From Bacteroidales bacterium UBA6828 (GTDB lineage Bacteria > Bacteroidota > Bacteroidia > Bacteroidales > Paludibacteraceae): a stretch of DNA of 59,138 nucleotides. The translations under genes were made by a program, and so were the position numbers. Where the stretch lies: the NCBI GenBank assembly GCA_002452095.1, contig DKEG01000050.1, positions 1 to 59,138 on the forward strand, in the 5' to 3' direction. Positions 34,964 through 41,358 of this stretch are shown in pieces (the stretch's first letter is position 1; every line of letters starts with the position of its first letter). The notes beneath the pieces are model-generated. The model saw only the letters and a list, made by a program, of their open reading frames with translations, ran no database searches and was not told the DNA's origin.

Positions 34964-37300
34964 TTACTCCACCTCTATGCCCGTGAGGGTGTAGGTCTTG
35001 CCCCCGCGCTCTATCAGCACTTGTCCGTTGCGGAATACTTTGCGGGCGTGGGCAGTCTCTGCGGCAGAGGGGTGAAAGATGTCTGTGCTTACATTGGAAT
35101 AGTTCTTCACCAACCGCACCGACTGACCGAGGCTGCAATCGAACCAACCGTTCGCGAACGCGTTCCACGAGCCGAAGTACACGTACCCCGCGCGGTCCGT
35201 ATCGCCGGGAGTAGCCGACCAGTAGTAGCCGACCGACCCGACATTGCCTACACTCGAGCCGCGGTGGAAACCCGCACAGGGCAGGAAGACCACACCTGCA
35301 GACTCCAATTGCGAGAACTGGCTCGCTGTATAGACATTGGCGGAGTAGTCCGACTCGCTGAAATTCTTGTAGGCATCAGACATATTGCCATCGCCCAAAA
35401 TACTGATTGTCAGTCCGGCAGAAGCAACGAAATCAGCAGGCAGAAGCATAAAGCCCAAGGTGCCATTCACCTTTGCCATTGTCCAACGGGTATGCATAAA
35501 CAGATACTGCCACTCATCTATGGTCAGGGTGCGCCATGTGTCAGGAGCGTCTGTGCCGATAGTGTTTGTACCCCAATCCGCAAAATCACCACTATAATCT
35601 GAATGGGACTGCGATGTACCAATGCCCCACTTGGCTGTTGCAGTACTACCACTCCAACCGAACAGGTCTATCTTGTCGGCAAGGGTGCTACCATTTACAT
35701 TGGCATCGCCAAGCATATCATACTGATGCTCTGCAAATGCCCATGCCTGCGTGGATTGCGTGTACTGCAGGTTACCGCCGGAGAAGGTGATTCGTTTGCC
35801 TTCGGCTACCGTGAACGGCTTGGCTACATAGGCAGGCTCTACTACTTCTTCCTGTTTGTCCTTCACCAGACGGACTGCTAGCCCGTAGTTGCGATCGTAG
35901 TTGCTCGCGTACGCTCCGTCCGAGTTGAAGTTGAACTCGAGTGCGTAGCCCGAGTCGTCAGGCGTAGCAGACCAATAGTCGCCGTAGTACTGCATGTAGC
36001 GCACATTCGACCCGAGGCGGAGGCCTGAAGCAGGCAGGAAAACAGCACCGGCGGCTTCCAACTTCTGCCAATCTGCAAGAGTGAATGTCTGGTAGTCGGC
36101 GTAAGCCTGCACACTATTCGTATCAAAGAAACCCGACTTGAAGGTTACACCTGCAGGACAAGTCCAGTCGTCAGGTAACAAGACAAGACCATTCACATAC
36201 TTGCTACCATCGGCATTGAGGTCGATACGTGCCACACCTACAAGGTCATCGGCATTGGCACGAGAATAACGGAGGTAATACCATTCGTCCTTTGTCAATG
36301 TACGCCATGTGTCAGGAGCGTCTGTGCCGATAGTGTTTGTACCCCAATCCGCAAAATCACCACTATAATCCGAATGGGACTGCGATGTACCAATGCCCCA
36401 CTTGGCTGTTGCAGTACTACCACTCCAACCGAACAGGTCTATCTTGTCGGCAAGGGTGCTACCATTTACATTGGCATCGCCAAGCATATCGTACTGATGC
36501 TCTGCAAATGCCCATGTCTGTGTGGATTGGGTGTATTGCAGGTTGCCGCCGGAGAAGGTGATTTGCTTGCCTTCGGCTACCGTGAAGGGCTTGGGTACAT
36601 AAGCAGACTCTACCTCTTCTTCCTGTTTGTCCTGCACAGGGCGCACAGGGAAGCCGAAGTTGCGGCCGTAGTAGTCCCTGCCCGTTTTTGGATTGAAGCT
36701 GATGCTCCACGCGTTGTTCTGGTAGCCCGCGCAGAGCGACGAAGACCAGTAGCGGCCGTCGGTGCCGGCATAGTAGAGGCGCGTGCCGTAGCGATAGCCC
36801 GTAGCGGGGAGGAAAATAGAGTTGCTGTTGATATTGCTTGTTACTTGGTAACCGTACACACCATTCTGCCTTGTCCAAGTCCATGTGCATTGTTCACGCA
36901 ACTCCGTCCATTCGGCATCGGTAGGCATACGCCAATCACCACCCCAGTTGGCAGTAGCGGCATCATCCTCAGGCTCCAAGGTGGTCAAGGTGTCTGCATT
37001 GTTGCCGTACTTGGTGATGTTATCAGAACTATTATCACCATTATTATGCTTGTAGGTTGCCCACGAGTAATCGGTTTTGGGTGCGGTCTCGCCCCAAGCG
37101 TAGTAGTTGCCGTAGCCTTCGGGTGCGGTGGCACCTACGTTGCATGATGCCCATCTGATGCCGCTCGGCAGACCGAGGTCTACGGCTTGTACACCTGCGG
37201 GTGCTTGTGCCTTGGCAGGGGCTGTTTGTGCGCTTGCCTGTATGCTTGCGCCTGTGAGAACAATGGCAGCGAGTGCCAAAGTGAGTAAAGATTTGTTCAT
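34964..37300 (-). CDS. Secreted protein with three variable-region domains and sorting tail
   Basis: A 778-residue protein. Signal peptide (MNKSLLTLALAAIVLTGAS) and an A-P-A-K-A-Q-A-P-A linker. Domain 1 (about 40-225) is the D-L-G-L-P-S-G type. Domains 2 (about 240-470) and 3 (about 490-735) are the F-S-G-G-N-L-Q-Y-T-Q-S-T type. Each ends with a DGR-like variable region (36632-36814, 35863-36039, 35108-35287), joined by K-Q-E-E linkers. The tail is K-V-F-R-N-G-Q-V-L-I-E-R-G-G-K-T-Y-T. Domains 2 and 3 share about 290 nearly identical bases (35534-35830 with 36306-36600), a recent internal duplication, while their variable regions are unrelated. Three independent variable patches on one protein suggest a multivalent binder. 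Confidence 0.85.
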   Translation of the reverse strand: MNKSLLTLALAAIVLTGASIQASAQTAPAKAQAPAGVQAVDLGLPSGIRWASCNVGATAPEGYGNYYAWGETAPKTDYSWATYKHNNGDNSSDNITKYGNNADTLTTLEPEDDAATANWGGDWRMPTDAEWTELREQCTWTWTRQNGVYGYQVTSNINSNSIFLPATGYRYGTRLYYAGTDGRYWSSSLCAGYQNNAWSISFNPKTGRDYYGRNFGFPVRPVQDKQEEEVESAYVPKPFTVAEGKQITFSGGNLQYTQSTQTWAFAEHQYDMLGDANVNGSTLADKIDLFGWSGSTATAKWGIGTSQSHSDYSGDFADWGTNTIGTDAPDTWRTLTKDEWYYLRYSRANADDLVGVARIDLNADGSKYVNGLVLLPDDWTCPAGVTFKSGFFDTNSVQAYADYQTFTLADWQKLEAAGAVFLPASGLRLGSNVRYMQYYGDYWSATPDDSGYALEFNFNSDGAYASNYDRNYGLAVRLVKDKQEEVVEPAYVAKPFTVAEGKRITFSGGNLQYTQSTQAWAFAEHQYDMLGDANVNGSTLADKIDLFGWSGSTATAKWGIGTSQSHSDYSGDFADWGTNTIGTDAPDTWRTLTIDEWQYLFMHTRWTMAKVNGTLGFMLLPADFVASAGLTISILGDGNMSDAYKNFSESDYSANVYTASQFSQLESAGVVFLPCAGFHRGSSVGNVGSVGYYWSATPGDTDRAGYVYFGSWNAFANGWFDCSLGQSVRLVKNYSNVSTDIFHPSAAETAHARKVFRNGQVLIERGGKTYTLTGIEVE
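35108..35287 (-). other. DGR-like variable region 3c
   Basis: End of domain 3 of the 34964-37300 protein, from F-L-P-C-A-G to S-V-R-L-V. Scaffold Y-Y-W-S-A-T-P kept. Variable codons include GGC, GAC, CGC, TAC, AAC, TTC, TGC, AGC and CTC. Confidence 0.65.
35863..36039 (-). other. DGR-like variable region 3b
   Basis: End of domain 2 of the same protein, from L-P-A-S-G-L to A-V-R-L-V. Variable codons include AAT, TAC, GAC, GGC, CTC, TTC, AAC, AGC and GAT. Several AAC codons remain, as an unmutated template would encode. Confidence 0.65.
36632..36814 (-). other. DGR-like variable region 3a
   Basis: End of domain 1 of the same protein, from F-L-P-A-T-G to P-V-R-P-V. Variable codons include TAT, TAC, GGC, CGC, GAC, TGC, AAC, AGC, ATC and TTC. 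Confidence 0.65.
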
Positions 37301-37367
37301 AACTGCTTTGTTTGTTTATGTGTTGATACTTTTATGCGTGGTTGGATATGTTGAAAGGGTGACGGGT

Positions 37368-38327
37368 TTACAGGTCACGGACAAGACGGACTGCGTGCCC
37401 GCTGCCGCGATTCCAATAGCCGTACGCTTTCGCTTCATTCGAACTGAAGATGAATGTGCCCGCGTAGTCCGAGCCGTAAGGTGTAGCAAGCCAATAGCCG
37501 CTGTATAGCCCATCGTATGCATCCGCCCCATCCCCGTAGCGGTTACCCGAAGCAGGCAAGAAAACAGCACCTGCGGCTTCCAACTGCTGCCAGTCACTCA
37601 AGGTGAAAGTCTGGTAATCGGCATACGCCTGTACACTGCTTTCACTTGCGAGACCCGACTTGAATGTCACGCCCGCAGGGCAAGTCCAATTGTCAGGAAG
37701 GAGGATAAGACCATTCGCATACTCTGTGCCGTCCGCATTGAGGTTGATACGGGCTACACCAATGAGATTGTTGGCATTGGTACGATTAGAGAGAAGGTAA
37801 CTCCATTCGTCCTTTGTCAAAGTACGCCATGTGTCAGGAGCGTCTTTGCCGATAGTATTCGTACCCCAATCCGCAAAGTCTCCACTATAATCGCTTTTGT
37901 CCGTTGAGGTGCTGATACCCCATTGGGCTGTGGCGGTACTACCGCTCCAACCGAACAGGTCTATCTTATCTGCAAGAACACCATTACTGATGTTGGCTTC
38001 GCCAATCATATCATACTGATGCTCCGCAAACGACCATGTCTGCGTGGATTGTGTGTACTGCAGGTTGCCGCAAGAGAAATGGATTTGTTTGGTTTCGGAC
38101 ACCGAAAACACGCCTGAAAGGGCATGGTGGGGCAAGGAACAGAATACTACACTGTCGGCATTTTCCAGACAATAGACCATTGCACCGCCTTTATAGACTT
38201 TGAGCATTTGGGCGTTGAGGGAGAGTGCAGATAGCAATGCTACCAACAAAAGACTCCCCCTACGGAGACTTCCCCTAACCCCCTCTTCGAAGAGGGGGAA
38301 GACTGATTTGTTTCGTATCGTGTTCAT
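37368..38327 (-). CDS. Secreted major-paralogous-domain protein with repeat-derived signal peptide
   Basis: A 319-residue protein. The N terminus (M-N-T-I-R-N-K-S-V-F-P-L-F-E-E-G then a hydrophobic L-L-L-V-A-L-L-S-A-L-S-L-N-A) is long for a signal peptide, and residues 9-26 are encoded by a copy of the dispersed C-rich repeat. A short beta module follows (V-Y-K-G-G-A-M-V-Y, A-D-S-V-V-F), then one domain of the G-N-L-Q-Y-T-Q-S-T type, then a DGR-like variable region that runs to the stop (A-V-R-L-V-R-D-L). No sorting tail. It is closely related to the 38949-39875 protein. Spacers and orientation suggest cotranscription within the array. Confidence 0.83.
   Translation of the reverse strand: MNTIRNKSVFPLFEEGVRGSLRRGSLLLVALLSALSLNAQMLKVYKGGAMVYCLENADSVVFCSLPHHALSGVFSVSETKQIHFSCGNLQYTQSTQTWSFAEHQYDMIGEANISNGVLADKIDLFGWSGSTATAQWGISTSTDKSDYSGDFADWGTNTIGKDAPDTWRTLTKDEWSYLLSNRTNANNLIGVARINLNADGTEYANGLILLPDNWTCPAGVTFKSGLASESSVQAYADYQTFTLSDWQQLEAAGAVFLPASGNRYGDGADAYDGLYSGYWLATPYGSDYAGTFIFSSNEAKAYGYWNRGSGHAVRLVRDL
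37371..37560 (-). other. DGR-like variable region 4
   Basis: From L-P-A-S-G-N to the end A-V-R-L-V. Scaffold Y-W-x-A-T-P, D-Y-A. Variable codons include AAC, TAC, GAT, AGC, GGC, GAC, ATC, TAT, AAT and CAC. Confidence 0.65.
38252..38302. repeat. C-rich palindromic repeat encoding part of a signal peptide
   Basis: ACTCCCCCTACGGAGACTTC, then CCCTCTTCGAAGAGGGGGAAG. On the minus strand it is read in frame as F-P-L-F-E-E-G-V-R-G-S-L-R-R-G-S of the 37368-38327 protein. Confidence 0.8.
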
Positions 38328-38332
38328 ATTGT

Positions 38333-38385
38333 TAGAGATTAGAGATTAGAGATTAGAGGTTAGAGGTTAGAGATTAGGGTTCTGC
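38333..38385. repeat. 7-base tandem repeat at a gene boundary
   Basis: About seven units of AGAGATT or AGAGGTT. The array lies between two array genes and, on the minus strand, supplies the last codons and the stop of the 38360-38767 gene (L-I-S-N-L-stop). Confidence 0.75.
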
Positions 38386-38767
38386 CATGGATGTCGTACA
38401 TAACACCATCGCGGACGATGATGAGTTGCCCGCCGCGGATGTACTTTCCCACTTGGCGGACGGGGGTGTCTGTTTGTGCGCCTTGTTCGGCTGGCTCAAT
38501 GTCGGTTGAAGGACCGCTTTGGTACACACCGTAGGTGATGACGAGTTGTTTCTCGCCGAGGTCGAGGCGCAGTTGCTCCACACCGTTGATGGAGAGTACG
38601 GCTTCGGTGCCTTGGTACGTTACTTTGGGCATATCGGTCAGGCGATAGCAGGTGCTTGCGCCGTCCACCCAAGCATATACGGCATCCGTCTCTTCGGCTG
38701 CCACGGTTGGCACTTGGAAAGAAAACACAGCCAGCAGGCTGAACAGGAATGTGATTGCTTTTTTCAT
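38360..38767 (-). CDS. Small secreted protein with sorting-like tail
   Basis: A 135-residue protein with signal peptide (MKKAITFLFSLLAVFSF), a short beta module (Y-A-W-V-D-G-A-S-T-C-Y-R-L-T-D, then L-R-L-D-L-G-E-K) similar to the modules that precede the paralogous domains in neighbouring proteins, and the tail K-Y-I-R-G-G-Q-L-I-I-V-R-D-G-V-M-Y-D. It has no paralogous domain or variable region. It may be a truncated array member or a small surface protein; the function is unknown. Confidence 0.65.
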   Translation of the reverse strand: MKKAITFLFSLLAVFSFQVPTVAAEETDAVYAWVDGASTCYRLTDMPKVTYQGTEAVLSINGVEQLRLDLGEKQLVITYGVYQSGPSTDIEPAEQGAQTDTPVRQVGKYIRGGQLIIVRDGVMYDIHGRTLISNL

Positions 38768-38948
38768 ATTGTTTATTGGTTGATGAGTTTGACAGTTTGT
38801 CGGTATGTCCCCTATATGCCTACGGTATGAACAGCATAATGAACCGTGTATCTACCGTGTATGTACCGTAGTTGCCGGCGTGAGGTCAGAGGACTTTTCA
38901 GGCATATATGCTATGTTGCTGCATTTTGCTATATGCCTGCTTTTACTT

Positions 38949-39875
38949 TTACAGGTCGCGGACAAGGCGGACTGCTTGCATGGTGCTACGATCGTTGTGA
39001 CTTAAGTACGCTCCGTCGGAGCGGAAAAGGAATACGTTCGCGTAAACCGAGCCGTCAGGCGTAGCAGACCAGCAGTAACTGTAGCGCATCACGCTGTACA
39101 CAATTGTCCCGATACGGACACCCGAAGCAGGAAAGAAGACAGCACCCGCTGATTCTAACTTCTGCCAATCGGCAAGCGTGAATGTCTGGTAATCGGCATA
39201 CGCTTGTATGCTGTATTCACTTGCAAAACCGCTCTTGAAAGTAACACCCTCAGGGCAAGTCCATGTGTCGGGAAGAAGGATAAGACCATTCGCATATTGG
39301 TTTCCGTCTAACTGGATACGTGCCACACCTTTTAGTTGGTCTGCATTGGTTCGTTCATCAATAAGATAACCCCACTCGGCAGACGTCAAGGTGTACCACG
39401 TATTACCATCACCGATATTCTTACCCCAATCCAAAAAATCACCACTATAATCGCTGTAATTCTCAGATGTACCAACACCCCATTGGGCTGTGGCGGTACT
39501 ACCACTCCAACCGAACAGGTCTATCTTGTCTGCAAGAACACCATTACTGATGTTGGCTTCGCCAATTATATCATACTGATTGTCAGCAAATGACCATGTC
39601 TGTGTGGATTGCGTGTACTGCAGGTTGCCCTTGGAGAAACGCACTTGCTTGGTGGCAGAGACAGAGAAAGCATCCTTCGGTAAGGCACGGAAGACAATGC
39701 TATCGGCATCATGGCAACTATACAGGATGTTGCCCGCTTTATAGACTTCCACCACTTGGGCGTACAGGGAAAGAGCAGATAGCAATGCTACCGCCCAAAG
39801 ACTCCCCCTACGGAGACTCCCCCTTGCCCCCTCTTCAAAGAGGGGGAATGCAGATGGGTTTCGGGTTGTGTTCAT
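38949..39875 (-). CDS. Secreted major-paralogous-domain protein, paralogue of 37368-38327
   Basis: A 308-residue protein with the same plan: repeat-derived N terminus (M-N-T-T-R-N-P-S-A-F-P-L-F-E-E-G), beta module (V-Y-K-A-G-N-I-L-Y, A-D-S-I-V-F), then the domain with K-G-N-L-Q-Y-T-Q-S-T and L-F-G-W-S-G-S-T-A-T-A-Q-W-G, ending in a variable region at the stop (A-V-R-L-V-R-D-L). No tail. Scaffold segments are close to those of the 37368-38327 protein while the variable region differs at most variable positions. Confidence 0.83.
   Translation of the reverse strand: MNTTRNPSAFPLFEEGARGSLRRGSLWAVALLSALSLYAQVVEVYKAGNILYSCHDADSIVFRALPKDAFSVSATKQVRFSKGNLQYTQSTQTWSFADNQYDIIGEANISNGVLADKIDLFGWSGSTATAQWGVGTSENYSDYSGDFLDWGKNIGDGNTWYTLTSAEWGYLIDERTNADQLKGVARIQLDGNQYANGLILLPDTWTCPEGVTFKSGFASEYSIQAYADYQTFTLADWQKLESAGAVFFPASGVRIGTIVYSVMRYSYCWSATPDGSVYANVFLFRSDGAYLSHNDRSTMQAVRLVRDL
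38952..39132 (-). other. DGR-like variable region 5
   Basis: From F-P-A-S-G-V to A-V-R-L-V. Keeps W-S-A-T-P-D-G-S, Y-A and S-D-G-A-Y, as region 3b does. Variable codons include ATC, ATT, TAC, AGC, CGC, TGC, AAC, CTT, CAC and ACC. Confidence 0.65.
39800..39848. repeat. C-rich palindromic repeat encoding part of a second signal peptide
   Basis: ACTCCCCCTACGGAGACTCC, then CCCTCTTCAAAGAGGGGGAA, read in frame on the minus strand as F-P-L-F-E-E-G-A-R-G-S-L-R-R-G-S. Confidence 0.8.
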
Positions 39876-39894
39876 GTTGGTTAGAGATTAGGGG

Positions 39895-40716
39895 TTAGAG
39901 GTTAGGGGACAGTATTCTGCCGTGCAGGTCATAGTAAATGCCATTGCGGAGGATGAGCATTTGTCCGTTGCGGAGGACTTTGCGGGCAGGGACGGCCTCT
40001 TCGGCTGATGGATTGTCTATGTCTGTACTGACATTCGTCCTTCCATACACAGCGCGAACGGAACGCCCATGACATCTGTCGTTGCTACTCCAGTGTACAC
40101 CATCCTGAGCGACATTGAAACGCCTTGCTTGTCTTGCATTGTCGTATCTTAGGATAGATGCTGACCAATAGTGTCCCCACTGCCCGGCTGTCGAGTACTT
40201 CTCACCTTGGTAAAGCCCCGTAGCGGGGAGAAATATCGAGTTGCCATTCGTCTTGCTCGTTACCCAACTGCCTCTGACTCCATTTCTTGTCCACACAAAT
40301 GTGCAGTTATCGCGCAACTCCATCCATTCCTCCTCAGTGGGCATACGCCACTCTTCGCCCCAGTTGGCGGTAGCGGCATCATCCTCCGGCTCCAAGGTCA
40401 TTTCAGTGTCGGTGTAATACTCGCCATACTCCCACATAGCATTGTTGCAGTACTTGGTGAGTTTGGTACTGTCGCCATCGGCATACTTGTAAGTAGCCCA
40501 TGAGTAGTCTTCTTTTGGGGCAGTCTCGCCCCATGCATAGTGGTTGCCGTATTCTTCAGGTGCGGTGGCACCGATGTTACACGATGCCCATTTGGTGCCG
40601 CTCGGCAGACCGAGGTCAACGGCTTGTACACCTGCGGGGGCTTGTGCGTTTGCCTGCGAGGTTGCGCCCGCGAAAACAATGGCAGCGATTGCCAGAGTGA
40701 GTAAAGATTTGTTCAT
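39895..40716 (-). CDS. Secreted major-paralogous-domain protein with tail
   Basis: A 273-residue protein with signal peptide (MNKSLLTLAIAAIVFAGATS), one D-L-G-L-P-S-G-T type domain (W-A-S-C-N-I-G-A-T-A-P-E, Y-A-W-G-E-T, W-R-M-P-T-E-E-E-W), a variable region and the tail K-V-L-R-N-G-Q-M-L-I-L-R-N-G-I-Y-Y-D. Its last codons and stop lie in the AGAGGTT tandem repeat. The variable region uses a wider range of codons than the others (AGA, CAA, GCA), so it may have drifted longest since diversification. Confidence 0.82.
   Translation of the reverse strand: MNKSLLTLAIAAIVFAGATSQANAQAPAGVQAVDLGLPSGTKWASCNIGATAPEEYGNHYAWGETAPKEDYSWATYKYADGDSTKLTKYCNNAMWEYGEYYTDTEMTLEPEDDAATANWGEEWRMPTEEEWMELRDNCTFVWTRNGVRGSWVTSKTNGNSIFLPATGLYQGEKYSTAGQWGHYWSASILRYDNARQARRFNVAQDGVHWSSNDRCHGRSVRAVYGRTNVSTDIDNPSAEEAVPARKVLRNGQMLILRNGIYYDLHGRILSPNL
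40048..40233 (-). other. DGR-like variable region 6
   Basis: From F-L-P-A-T-G-L to S-V-R-A-V. Scaffold H-Y-W-S-A-S kept. Less biased to C/T-ending codons than the other regions, with adenine-rich codons such as AGA, CAA and AAG. Confidence 0.5.
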
Positions 40717-40742
40717 ACGTTTGATATTTAGTTAGTTTGTTA

Positions 40743-41029
40743 TTATTCTTCGCCGAGGCGTTGTTTGGCTTCGGCAAGGGACTTTTGGCTGCTGATGGCG
40801 GTGCGCTCATAGAGCATGCTGTCGATGCGGTCGCGGAGGGTGTTTGTTTGCCATACTCAGCACGTTGATTATCAAGCACATCGCGGTTGATGCGCTCGCC
40901 GATGTGCCAGTACATCAGTGTCAGTTCGGAGTTCACTTGTGCGGCAACGCGTCCGCGTGCGTCCTGTATGATTTGCCGCAGGTCCTGCACAAGGTGCAGT
41001 GCCGGCGTTTGAAGAGGTGTTGTACTCAT
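40743..41029 (-). pseudogene. YhcG-like PDDEXK nuclease gene, internally deleted
   Basis: The N-terminal segment (V-Q-D-L-R-Q-I-I-Q-D-A-R, Y-W-H-I-G-E-R-I-N, Q-R-A-E-Y-G-K-Q) matches the DUF1016 domain of YhcG. In a shifted frame, the end T-L-R-D-R-I-D-S-M-L-Y-E-R-T-A-I-S matches the family further on, followed by a stop at 40743. The part between is missing and the frame changes, so the gene is broken. The nuclease domain is absent. Confidence 0.8.
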
Positions 41030-41358
41030 GTTGCAATGTGTATATATTGTCTAATCACCTACAAAGTTACTAATAATAAATCACTTACACAAGTCTACCG
41101 GCATTTTCCCAGTGTATGGTGAGTAAACGCCCGCATCTGTAAATCCATTAAGTTATTTTATACTATCGGTTCGTTATCTATGGTGCGACCTTTCGTTATA
41201 GGTTGCTTATCCCTTGCTTATCCCTTGCTGCGAGGTTGCCGTTAAGAACGATTAAGAAACGAGACTCCCCCAACACTCCCCAAGAGCGGGCTTTATGGAA
41301 CGGGGTTTTGTTTCCGTCCTATTGAGCCACTCCCTTGGAGGGGTTGGGGGGATGTCTC
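41030..41358. other. 329-base spacer with C-rich repeats
   Basis: Holds the array promoter (41062-41092) and two diverged copies of the C-rich repeat in opposite orientation (GACTCCCCCAACACTCCCC near 41263, and CACTCCCTTGGAGGGG near 41328). No gene seen. Confidence 0.55.
41062..41092 (-). promoter_or_regulatory. Bacteroidetes promoter for the surface-protein array
   Basis: Minus strand TTG (41090-41092), 20 bases, TAACTTTG (41062-41069). It precedes the YhcG fragment and five or six genes down to 34964 with no strong terminator seen between them. Confidence 0.6.
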
